Shown here: positions 1 through 5,513 of the stretch, piece after piece | Position numbering within the stretch: position 1 is the stretch's first letter | How the letters are laid out: the number at the start of each line of letters is the position of its first letter | From: Solobacterium sp. | GTDB taxonomy: Bacteria; Bacillota_I; Bacilli_A; Erysipelotrichales; Erysipelotrichaceae | DNA: 8,617 nt | Direction of reading: 5' to 3' | NCBI GenBank assembly: GCA_017514645.1 | Contig: JAFWJP010000121.1 | Span: 1 to 8,617, forward strand | The notes under the pieces: model-generated | Databases searched by the model: none | What the model saw: the letters and a program-made list of their open reading frames with translations, nothing else | What the model was told of the DNA's origin: nothing | Program-made: the position numbers and the translations under genes

Positions 1-215
1 CTCGCTTCCGGAATCACCAGCGCAATGGTCGTCGTCTTCTGCAGGGCCAGACCCTGAGCGATCGCATTCGGCTTATAGCCCAGTTTCTCGATCGCTGCCT
101 GGACACGTGCACGTGTCGGCGCCTTGACAACACTGCTGCCGTTGATCACTCTTGAAACAGTCGCCAAAGATACACCCGCTTCGCTCGCTACATCATAAAT
201 CGTTACTCTTTTCAT
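1..215 (-). CDS. ccpA: LacI-family transcriptional regulator, CcpA-like (N-terminal fragment, cut by window edge)
   Basis: The visible 71 residues form the DNA-binding end of a LacI/GalR repressor. The start [20 protein letters not shown] is the classic helix-turn-helix (about residues 4-23). It is followed by SRVING and by a hinge helix around residues 50-57 (PNAIAQGLA) with Leu56, the residue that in this family inserts into the operator minor groove. The fragment then enters the effector-binding core ([11 protein letters not shown]). The ATG at 215-213 has a perfect GGAGGT ribosome site (224-229) 8 nt upstream. Resemblance to CcpA (TIYDVA..A.VS.ATVSRV.NG, GY.PNA.A.GLA...TTT) and the ytxH/ytxG-like neighbours favour carbon catabolite control protein A, a global regulator that works with HPr-Ser-P. 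Because the HPr contact region is outside the window, another LacI paralogue is possible. It lies 23 nt after the preceding gene with no promoter or terminator between, so it is probably the last visible gene of that operon. Confidence 0.8.
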   Translation of the reverse strand, partial: MKRVTIYDVASEAGVSLATVSRVINGSSVVKAPTRARVQAAIEKLGYKPNAIAQGLALQKTTTIALVIPEA

Positions 216-238
216 AAGAGTGTACCTCCGCTATTCTG

Positions 239-967
239 CTATTTCTTCGCAAACAGTCCCTTCAAAGCCGCAATTCCCTTGTTTACGGTTTCTGCAACCT
301 TGCCTGTAAATGTCTTTACATTCTCCTTTGTAACAGTTTCGGATACCTTCTCCTTTACCGTGTTGTATCCTGCTCCTGCGGCCTTCTTCGCCTTTTCGTA
401 GTTGTCCTTGATCTTTTCCTGTGTTTCATCGGAAATGTGGTCATCCAGGAAATCAACAGCCTTGTCCTTGGCGTTCTTTGCGGTTTCCGCTGCCTGCTGG
501 AAACGAGGATCTTCCTTCAGGTCACCGTACATCTTCTTTGCACCGTCCACTGCCTTGACTGCGTTTTCCCTGAGGATCGCAACGGTTTTGTCCACATCGA
601 CATTTTCGCGGATCTCAGCTACTTTGTCCGTGACCTTGTCCTTGACTGCGTCGACCTTGGCTGCAGCGTTCTCCTTGAATTCCGAAATCCGTTCCTTCTG
701 GTCATCATTCAGAGAAAAATCCGGAATCGTGAACTTCTTTCCGTCATCCTCATCTTCGTCCTTCTTCTCTGTGATCTCTTCGATCTTTTTCTTCAGATCT
801 CCGACTGTTTTCTCGATGTTGCTGATAGGCTCGTCCAGCGCATCCGCTGTTTTGTCCGCTGCTTCTTCAACCGCATCGCTGACTGCCTCAGCTGCTTCCT
901 CCGCAGCCTTGTCCAGTTCTTCTACGCTTTCCTTTACATCGTCCATGATCTTCTTCTCATCACACAT
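239..967 (-). CDS. Charged, alanine/lysine-rich helical protein, YtxH-like by position
   Basis: This 242-residue protein is almost entirely predicted amphipathic helix, made of Ala, Lys, Glu, Asp and Val with very few aromatics. Residues 9-65 are an acidic Glu/Ala-rich coiled-coil-like stretch, 66-77 a Glu/Asp/Lys linker, and 91-235 carry irregular helical repeats of the kind VDAVKDKVTDKVAEI and TVKEKVSETVTKENVKTF. There is no signal peptide, membrane span or catalytic motif. The composition recalls YtxH/gas-vesicle-like stress proteins, apolipoprotein-like helices and LEA proteins; these share amphipathic repeats rather than proven descent. Unlike typical YtxH, it lacks an N-terminal glycine-rich membrane helix. 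I chose the ATG at 967-965 because the AGGAGG at 977-982 sits 9 nt before it; upstream in-frame ATGs either touch or precede that site. Its start overlaps the end of the YtxG-like gene by 8 bp, implying translational coupling. Function is unknown; a structural or stress role at the membrane with its partner is an inference. Confidence 0.8.
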   Translation of the reverse strand: MCDEKKIMDDVKESVEELDKAAEEAAEAVSDAVEEAADKTADALDEPISNIEKTVGDLKKKIEEITEKKDEDEDDGKKFTIPDFSLNDDQKERISEFKENAAAKVDAVKDKVTDKVAEIRENVDVDKTVAILRENAVKAVDGAKKMYGDLKEDPRFQQAAETAKNAKDKAVDFLDDHISDETQEKIKDNYEKAKKAAGAGYNTVKEKVSETVTKENVKTFTGKVAETVNKGIAALKGLFAKK

Positions 968-1385
968 GGGATCCATCCTCCTTTTCTGCAGGCTCATCCA
1001 TCAGGACTCCTGCCTCATCACCGTCAAATACATCGAACTCCGCAGAATCTTCCTTCGTCAGATGCGACGTTACATACTCCTTCAGTTTCCCGGATTTGTC
1101 TCCGGCATTCTCTGCCGCCCGGGTGAAACCGTCAAGCACCTTATCATGTACGTCGTTCAATGTGTTGCTGTACTTCACTACGGTATCCAGCGGAGCCTGT
1201 ACCTTTGCGATACTGTCATCCACCTTGCGCAGTGTCGGATCCAGATTCTTCACTGTACCCGTCAGACCATCGATCAGTGCCCAGCACTTCTTCAAAAGAA
1301 CACACAGGAAGATCAGAACCAAAGCACCGAGTATAGGTAAAATTTCTCTGGAAACAATTGCCAGATCGTGTATTAATGCGTCCAT
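960..1385 (-). CDS. Membrane-anchored helical protein, YtxG-like (DUF948-type)
   Basis: This 141-residue protein has one hydrophobic segment at about residues 15-33 (ILPILGALVLIFLCVLLKK), then a long charged helical region (about 36-105: DPTLRKVDDSIAKVQAPLD and similar) and an acidic tail ending DGSHV. A short N-terminal anchor followed by a tail of heptad-like helices is the architecture of YtxG/DUF948 proteins, whose biochemical function is not established. The start ATG at 1385-1383 has AGGAGA at 1393-1398, 7 nt upstream, and a good promoter about 30 bp above it. It is the first gene of the unit that continues into the charged YtxH-like gene (ATGTGTGA overlap) and the CcpA-like regulator. 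That order parallels ytxG-ytxH...ccpA in Bacillus, which is my main reason for the label; sequence identity was not tested. Confidence 0.75.
   Translation of the reverse strand: MDALIHDLAIVSREILPILGALVLIFLCVLLKKCWALIDGLTGTVKNLDPTLRKVDDSIAKVQAPLDTVVKYSNTLNDVHDKVLDGFTRAAENAGDKSGKLKEYVTSHLTKEDSAEFDVFDGDEAGVLMDEPAEKEDGSHV
977..982 (-). promoter_or_regulatory. Ribosome binding site deciding the start of the YtxH-like gene
   Basis: The minus strand reads AGGAGG here, followed after 9 nt by ATG at 967-965. A competing in-frame ATG at 976-974 directly abuts the site, and another at 997-995 lies upstream of it, so neither can use it. The site lies within the last codons of the YtxG-like gene. Confidence 0.75.
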
Positions 1386-1411
1386 AACAAAATCTCCTGT
1401 ATCCTATACGC

Positions 1412-1439
1412 ATTATATCATCCGTGAAAGTATTTTCAA
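1412..1439 (-). promoter_or_regulatory. Sigma-A-type promoter with extended -10 for the ytxG-like/ytxH-like/ccpA-like operon
   Basis: On the minus strand, TTGAAA (1439-1434) is separated by 16 nt from a consensus TATAAT (1417-1412). The bases TGA immediately before it give the extended -10 TGATATAAT. Transcription should begin near 1405, leaving a leader of about 20 nt before the ATG at 1385 that includes the ribosome site. The promoter lies just downstream of the terminator closing the CNNM genes, so it defines a fresh transcription unit. Confidence 0.8.
1425..1438 (-). promoter_or_regulatory. Candidate cre-like operator inside the promoter
   Basis: The minus strand reads TGAAAATACTTTCA, a perfect 5-bp inverted repeat (TGAAA-N4-TTTCA). 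It overlaps the -35 hexamer and fills most of the spacer. Compared with the catabolite responsive element TGWAANCGNTNWCA, it agrees at every defined position except the central CG, which is TA here. A repressor bound there would block RNA polymerase, and the operon itself encodes a CcpA-like protein. The missing CG is a real weakness, because LacI-family hinge helices normally insert at that step. Confidence 0.35.
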
Positions 1440-1473
1440 TGAAAAAGCAATCCGCAGTTTTCAGACCCCTTGG

Positions 1474-1506
1474 AATTAAAAACTCCCCTGCATTACTGCA
1501 GGAGAG
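1474..1506 (-). terminator. Intrinsic terminator ending the CNNM/CorC operon
   Basis: The minus-strand RNA forms a 10-bp stem (CTCTCCTGCA pairs with TGCAGGGGAG, one G-U) with a GUAA tetraloop of GNRA type. It is followed by five U residues, then AAUU. It begins 7 nt after the stop codon of the gene ending at 1514, as expected for a factor-independent terminator. Confidence 0.85.
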
Positions 1507-1513
1507 TATTCTG

Positions 1514-2776
1514 TCATGCCTCAGCCGGTTCGTCTGCCCTGCGCCGTACCAGTGCCTTCAGCACCCGCCGCTCCGCAGCCTCCAGCACAGTGACTTCAAT
1601 ATTCCGGTAAGTGAATGTACTGCCCGGTTCCGGGAAACCTTCAAGCATTTCAATACACCATCCGCCGACCGTCTCACTCTCAAAATCAAAGGAATCTTCA
1701 TCCCAGTCCAGCAGTTCCAGAAATTCAAATACCGGTGTATCACCGTATACTTCATATTCGTTTTCCTGCTTTTCCAGAATACCTTCTTCGACAACATCTG
1801 TCTCATCCCAGATATCACCGACCAGCTGTTCCAGGATATCCTCCATTGTAACGACACCCAGTGTACCGCCGTATTCATCCGTAACGATTGCCAGGTGCTG
1901 CTGGGCCCTGCGCAGTTCCTCCAGTGCATCCGGAAGCTTGATCGTCTTGTACAGGAAACAAGGCTCCATCAGCATGCTCCGCATATCAACATCAGGATCA
2001 TCGATCACTGCTTTCAGATACCGGTTCAATGACAGGATGCCGATCACATGATCAATGCTCTCGTCATAAACGGGGATCCTGGTATACGGGGAATTCCCGA
2101 TGATATCCCAGATCTCGTCCTTGTCATCGTCAATATCGATCGCTGTAATATCGATCCTTGCGGTCATGACTTCGGAAACGGAAATATCCGCGAAATCAAT
2201 TGCCGCACTCACAAGTTCCGATGAATCCTCGTCAATGATATCTTCATCCTCCGCAGTTTCGATAATGGAGTGCAGTTCCTCTACAGCCGCTTCCTCATCA
2301 TTGTCCTCTTCACCCTTCAGCTTTGAAGTCAGCAGATTTACAAGACTGACAACGATCCACGTCACAGGCCGGAACAGGATCATCAGAAACCTGATCGGTC
2401 CGGAAAACTTCATGGCATAGTTCGTAGCGTTCTTGTTTGCAGCGATCTTCGGAATGGTCTCTCCGAAGATGATGACCAGCAGTGTAATGATTGCTGTGGA
2501 AGCCCAGGCATACTGCTCCGCCGCCAGCAGGATCACTGCGACCGAACCAAGTGATGAAGCAGCGATATTGACCAGGTTGTTGCCGACAAGGATCGTAGAC
2601 AGCGCATCATCATAACGTTCTGTGATCTTCAGCGCACGTTCTGCGTTCTTGTCACCATCTTCCATGGCATGTTCCAGACGGACCTTGTTGCAGGAAGAAA
2701 ATGACATTTCAGACGCGGAGAAAAACGCTGAGAACAGGATACATACCGCAATGGCAATCAGAATCCAGACGATCAT
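1514..2776 (-). CDS. CNNM/CBS/CorC-HlyC membrane protein (hemolysin C family), probable divalent cation transporter, copy B
   Basis: The 420-residue protein has the three modules of the family. The N-terminal CNNM (DUF21) transmembrane domain spans about residues 1-150, with helices near 2-21, 62-84, 92-107 and 128-148 and the signature motifs SASEMSFSS (20-28) and GETIPK (105-110). A cytoplasmic CBS pair spans about 205-325 (DITAIDID, TRIPVYD, VIGIL, LAIVTDEYGGTLGVVTMEDILE). A CorC_HlyC domain spans about 335-412. Acidic residues are dense around 156-186. Family members are linked to Mg2+ or Co2+ export, with the CBS pair sensing Mg-ATP; the name hemolysin is historical. The length is typical. 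Its ATG overlaps the stop of its upstream paralogue (ATGA), so the two are almost certainly translated together and could form a heterodimer. The substrate cannot be fixed from sequence. Confidence 0.9.
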   Translation of the reverse strand: MIVWILIAIAVCILFSAFFSASEMSFSSCNKVRLEHAMEDGDKNAERALKITERYDDALSTILVGNNLVNIAASSLGSVAVILLAAEQYAWASTAIITLLVIIFGETIPKIAANKNATNYAMKFSGPIRFLMILFRPVTWIVVSLVNLLTSKLKGEEDNDEEAAVEELHSIIETAEDEDIIDEDSSELVSAAIDFADISVSEVMTARIDITAIDIDDDKDEIWDIIGNSPYTRIPVYDESIDHVIGILSLNRYLKAVIDDPDVDMRSMLMEPCFLYKTIKLPDALEELRRAQQHLAIVTDEYGGTLGVVTMEDILEQLVGDIWDETDVVEEGILEKQENEYEVYGDTPVFEFLELLDWDEDSFDFESETVGGWCIEMLEGFPEPGSTFTYRNIEVTVLEAAERRVLKALVRRRADEPAEA

Positions 2777-4068
2777 GCAGTCTTCCTCCCGATATTCTCA
2801 GCAGGATCCTGCGGGAATACCTGAACCAGCAGACGGATGATCCGGTTCTGCTTCATGGACAGAACAGAGATCTCCGCCCCGGCAAATGTAAACCTGTCCC
2901 CTTCCTTCGGAATCCGGGCGAAGCTTTCATAAGCCAGTTCACTCATCAGTTTGTTCGTTAGTTCTTCCTCTTCTTCCTCGCTGTAATGCAGATTCAGCTC
3001 ATCCAGCACATTCAGTACCGGTTCTTCCGCACTGACACTGTAGGAATCATCAGAAAGACGAATGACCGGTTCATCTACCTGATCATCCTCATCCCAGATC
3101 TCACCGACCAGTTCTTCCAGAATATCTTCCACAGACACGATTCCGAGCGTTCCGCCGAAATTGTCCGTAACGATGGCAACATTCATCTTGGACTTGGACA
3201 TCAGCGTCAGCACATCATTGATCTTCGCGGACTGATGCACAAAGAACGGTGCATCCAGCAGACCGCGCAGATCGCTGACCTTTCCTTCATTAACCACTGT
3301 CCGGATATATTTACGGATCTGAAGGATACCGATCACAGAATCAATATTATCCTGATAGACCGGCATACGGCTGTGATTTTCCCGCTTGATCAGATCCAGA
3401 ATCTCCTTCTGGGACATATCGATATCAATGGCCGCAACATCCACACGGCTTGTCAGAATGCTTCCCACAGTAACGTCCTGAAACTGAAGAGCAGAAGAGA
3501 TCAGATCCCCCTGATCCTCATCCAGTGTTCCCTCTTCCGTCATATCTTCAATGATGTCATACAGTTCATTTTCCGTAACGGATACTTCCGCATCACCGCT
3601 GAAGAGTCTGCCTGCCGCATTGCCGATCCCTGTCAGCAGAGCTGAAAACGGTGTGAGGATCGTCATCAGGAACCGCAGCAGACCGGCTGTTGCCAGACTG
3701 CAGCGCTCACTGTATTTCCGGGCAAAACTCTTCGGCAACATCTCGCCGAAGAAAAAGACAACCAGCGTCATGATGATCGTCGAAAGCGTAACGGCGGAAA
3801 GCCCCCATCGTTTCGTCACCATCATCGTTGTAACGGAAGCGGCTGCCAGATGAGCAATATTCGTGCAGATCAAAAGCGTTGTGATCGCACGGTCAAAATG
3901 ATCGATGATATAAAGCGCATTCACAGCATTGCGCTCGTTCTTGTCAGCCCTGGCGCGGATTCTTGCTTTCGGCACAGAAGCAAAAGCGGTTTCACATACC
4001 GCGAACAGCATTGCACAGAAAATCAGAAGTATTACGATCAGACAAGACGATCGAGTGCCATCATCCAT
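2773..4068 (-). CDS. CNNM/CBS/CorC-HlyC membrane protein (hemolysin C family), copy A
   Basis: This 431-residue paralogue of the following gene has the same modules. The CNNM domain covers about residues 1-155, with CETAFAS (25-31) and GEMLPK (108-113) and helices near 9-27, 62-83, 92-109 and 128-148. The CBS pair covers about 208-328 (DVAAIDID, SRMPVYQ, VIGIL, VAIVTDNFGGTLGIVSVEDILEELVGEIWDE), and the CorC_HlyC domain about 335-418. The acidic run SEEEEEEL (363-370) lies inside the last module. It is the first gene of a two-gene operon bounded by its own promoter and terminator. The ATG at 4068 is accepted because the first helix follows closely and no better in-frame start is seen. The nearest strong ribosome site (AAGGAG, 4084-4089) is 15 nt away, longer than usual, so initiation may be inefficient. 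Likely role: divalent metal export, regulated allosterically by adenine nucleotide and Mg2+, inferred from the family. Confidence 0.9.
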   Translation of the reverse strand: MDDGTRSSCLIVILLIFCAMLFAVCETAFASVPKARIRARADKNERNAVNALYIIDHFDRAITTLLICTNIAHLAAASVTTMMVTKRWGLSAVTLSTIIMTLVVFFFGEMLPKSFARKYSERCSLATAGLLRFLMTILTPFSALLTGIGNAAGRLFSGDAEVSVTENELYDIIEDMTEEGTLDEDQGDLISSALQFQDVTVGSILTSRVDVAAIDIDMSQKEILDLIKRENHSRMPVYQDNIDSVIGILQIRKYIRTVVNEGKVSDLRGLLDAPFFVHQSAKINDVLTLMSKSKMNVAIVTDNFGGTLGIVSVEDILEELVGEIWDEDDQVDEPVIRLSDDSYSVSAEEPVLNVLDELNLHYSEEEEEELTNKLMSELAYESFARIPKEGDRFTFAGAEISVLSMKQNRIIRLLVQVFPQDPAENIGRKTA

Positions 4069-4083
4069 AGAGGAATCATCACG

Positions 4084-4089
4084 CTCCTT
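4084..4089 (-). promoter_or_regulatory. Ribosome binding site with long spacing for CNNM copy A
   Basis: The minus strand reads AAGGAG, 15 nt before the in-frame ATG at 4068. An out-of-frame ATG (start 4079 region, GTGATGATT) lies closer to it. No in-frame ATG, GTG or TTG occurs at the normal 5-9 nt distance, so the unusual spacing appears genuine. Confidence 0.5.
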
Positions 4090-4104
4090 TTCAATATGGA
4101 ATAG

Positions 4105-4133
4105 ATTATCGCATATTCCCGTCCAGTATGCAA
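4105..4133 (-). promoter_or_regulatory. Sigma-A-type promoter of the CNNM/CorC operon
   Basis: On the minus strand, TTGCAT (4133-4128) is followed after 17 nt by GATAAT (4110-4105), with TGC ahead of it giving an extended -10 (TGCGATAAT). It lies between the murC terminator and the first CNNM gene. The predicted start site near 4098 leaves a short leader of about 30 nt, too short for an Mg2+ riboswitch. Confidence 0.7.
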
Positions 4134-4156
4134 ATCCTCACCGAAAACCTGCACAC

Positions 4157-4183
4157 AAAAAGGTGAAGCACGAGGCTTCACCT
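4157..4183 (-). terminator. Intrinsic terminator downstream of murC
   Basis: The minus-strand RNA forms a perfect 9-bp stem (AGGTGAAGC with GCTTCACCT), a 5-nt loop (CTCGT) and a run of five U residues, one of which closes the stem. It starts 24 nt after the murC stop codon and ends just before the promoter of the CNNM operon. Confidence 0.9.
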
Positions 4184-4207
4184 CAGGAAATAATACCGTT
4201 CCGGTCC

Positions 4208-5512
4208 CTATGCCTTTTTCAGCATCTCGGCAAGCCAGTAGATATCCTTGGACGACATGAACAGGAAGACTGCGGGTTTTTCTTCTGCCAGCACCCGTGC
4301 ACCGTTCTCATCCTCCGGCAGGATCACCGCCCTGGGGATCCGCTCCTGCAGATAGTCGATATTGATATCCGTACCGTCCTGCTTGTCATCAATGCTGGTA
4401 AAGTCGCACAGATAGACCTTGTCAGCCGCATCCAGCTCACGTGCAAAATCGTCAGCGAAATACTTGACTCTGGAAGCACGGTGCGGCTTGAACACGACAA
4501 CCAGCTTCCTGTCCGGGAAGCGCTTGCGGGCAGCCGCGATCGTCACACCTACCTCTGTAGGATGATGCGCATAGTCATCAATGTAGATATTGTCCCCGTC
4601 CTGTTCAACAACGAAGCGTCTCTTTGCACCTTTGAAGCGGGACAGACCGCGCTCGATCTGCTCTGCCGTCATCCCTTCCAGAATACCGACACCGATGACA
4701 GCCAGACCGTTGAGCAGCAGATGATGACCGATAAACGGAAGTTCAAAGTGTCCGAACGGTTCACCTTTGAACTCAACATCAAAACTCATACCGTCCAGGC
4801 GTTCATCCACATTCACTGCCCGGATGTCATCATTCTCTTCCAGACCGTACCAGTAATGGGGAACCGAAAGCTCCAGCTTACGCGCTTCCTCATCCTCGCC
4901 GAAAACAACCATCGCTTTGCGGACATTCCGGGAGAACTGTTCATAGGCACTGCGGTAATCCGCCTTGTCCTTGAAATAGTCAACGTGATCGATATCAACG
5001 TTTGTTACGATCGCGTAATCCGGATGATATGCCAGGAAATGCCGGCGGAATTCATCCGCTTCAAGCGCGAAGTATTTCGTATCCGGTGTAATATGCCCGG
5101 TACCGTCACCGATCAGCCAGCCGGTCTCTCCGGCCTCCTGGAGCATTTCCGACAGCATCGTAGTGGTTGTTGTCTTGCCATGGCTTCCGGCAGCTGCCAC
5201 CAATGTGTACGGCTCCAGGAATTTTCCTACGAATTCATGATATCTCGCACAGACACAGGTCGGATTATTCCGTGCTGCGATGACTTCCGGGAAATCCTCA
5301 AGGAACGCATTACCGATAACGACATGCATATTGTCCTTGATATTTGCCGGATCAAAATCATGGATTGCGATTCCCCGTTCATGAAGGCCTTCCTCTGTGA
5401 AGAAATGACGCTCCTGGTCACTGCCTTCCACATGATACCCAAGGTCATGCAGCATACTTGCAAGTGCTGCCATCCCGGTTCCTTTGATGCCGATAAAGAA
5501 ATACGTTTCCAT
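4208..5512 (-). CDS. murC: UDP-N-acetylmuramate--L-alanine ligase (MurC)
   Basis: MurC joins L-alanine to UDP-N-acetylmuramic acid using ATP, the first amino-acid step of cytoplasmic peptidoglycan precursor synthesis. The 434 residues show the N-terminal UDP-binding Rossmann domain (FFIGIKGTGM, 5-14), the Mur-ligase P-loop AAGSHGKTTTT (107-117), the acidic loop EADEFRR (151-157), NVDIDHVDYF (171-180), KRRF (297-300), DDYAHHPTE (312-320) and the C-terminal FKPHRASR (341-348). The ATG at 5512 is preferred over an upstream in-frame Met at 5605 because METYFFIG starts the first strand directly and an AAGGTGA lies 5 nt ahead; the extension would overlap the preceding gene by 92 bp. Two oddities: the family motif HNxxN is HLLLN (264-268), and the usual C-terminal GAGD is SSKD (420-423). 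It is separated by one base from the upstream gene (TAG-G-ATG), so it is translationally coupled, and it ends before a strong terminator. Confidence 0.95.
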   Translation of the reverse strand: METYFFIGIKGTGMAALASMLHDLGYHVEGSDQERHFFTEEGLHERGIAIHDFDPANIKDNMHVVIGNAFLEDFPEVIAARNNPTCVCARYHEFVGKFLEPYTLVAAAGSHGKTTTTTMLSEMLQEAGETGWLIGDGTGHITPDTKYFALEADEFRRHFLAYHPDYAIVTNVDIDHVDYFKDKADYRSAYEQFSRNVRKAMVVFGEDEEARKLELSVPHYWYGLEENDDIRAVNVDERLDGMSFDVEFKGEPFGHFELPFIGHHLLLNGLAVIGVGILEGMTAEQIERGLSRFKGAKRRFVVEQDGDNIYIDDYAHHPTEVGVTIAAARKRFPDRKLVVVFKPHRASRVKYFADDFARELDAADKVYLCDFTSIDDKQDGTDINIDYLQERIPRAVILPEDENGARVLAEEKPAVFLFMSSKDIYWLAEMLKKA

Positions 5513-5513
5513 C

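Noticed and set aside
402..1340. Plus-strand open frame giving a serine/phenylalanine-rich protein
   Set aside because: The Ser/Phe-rich translation is the complement of the Lys/Glu/Ala codons of the charged helical gene; no start signals support it.
3643..3656. Second cre-like match on the plus strand, TGAAAACGGTGTGA
   Set aside because: It has the central CG but mismatches the conserved C near the 3' end, is not a good inverted repeat, and lies deep inside a coding region, so chance is the simpler explanation.
4069..4104. Possible Mg2+-sensing riboswitch or leader before the CNNM transport genes
   Set aside because: The leader from the predicted start site to the ATG is only about 30 nt, with no room for an M-box aptamer.
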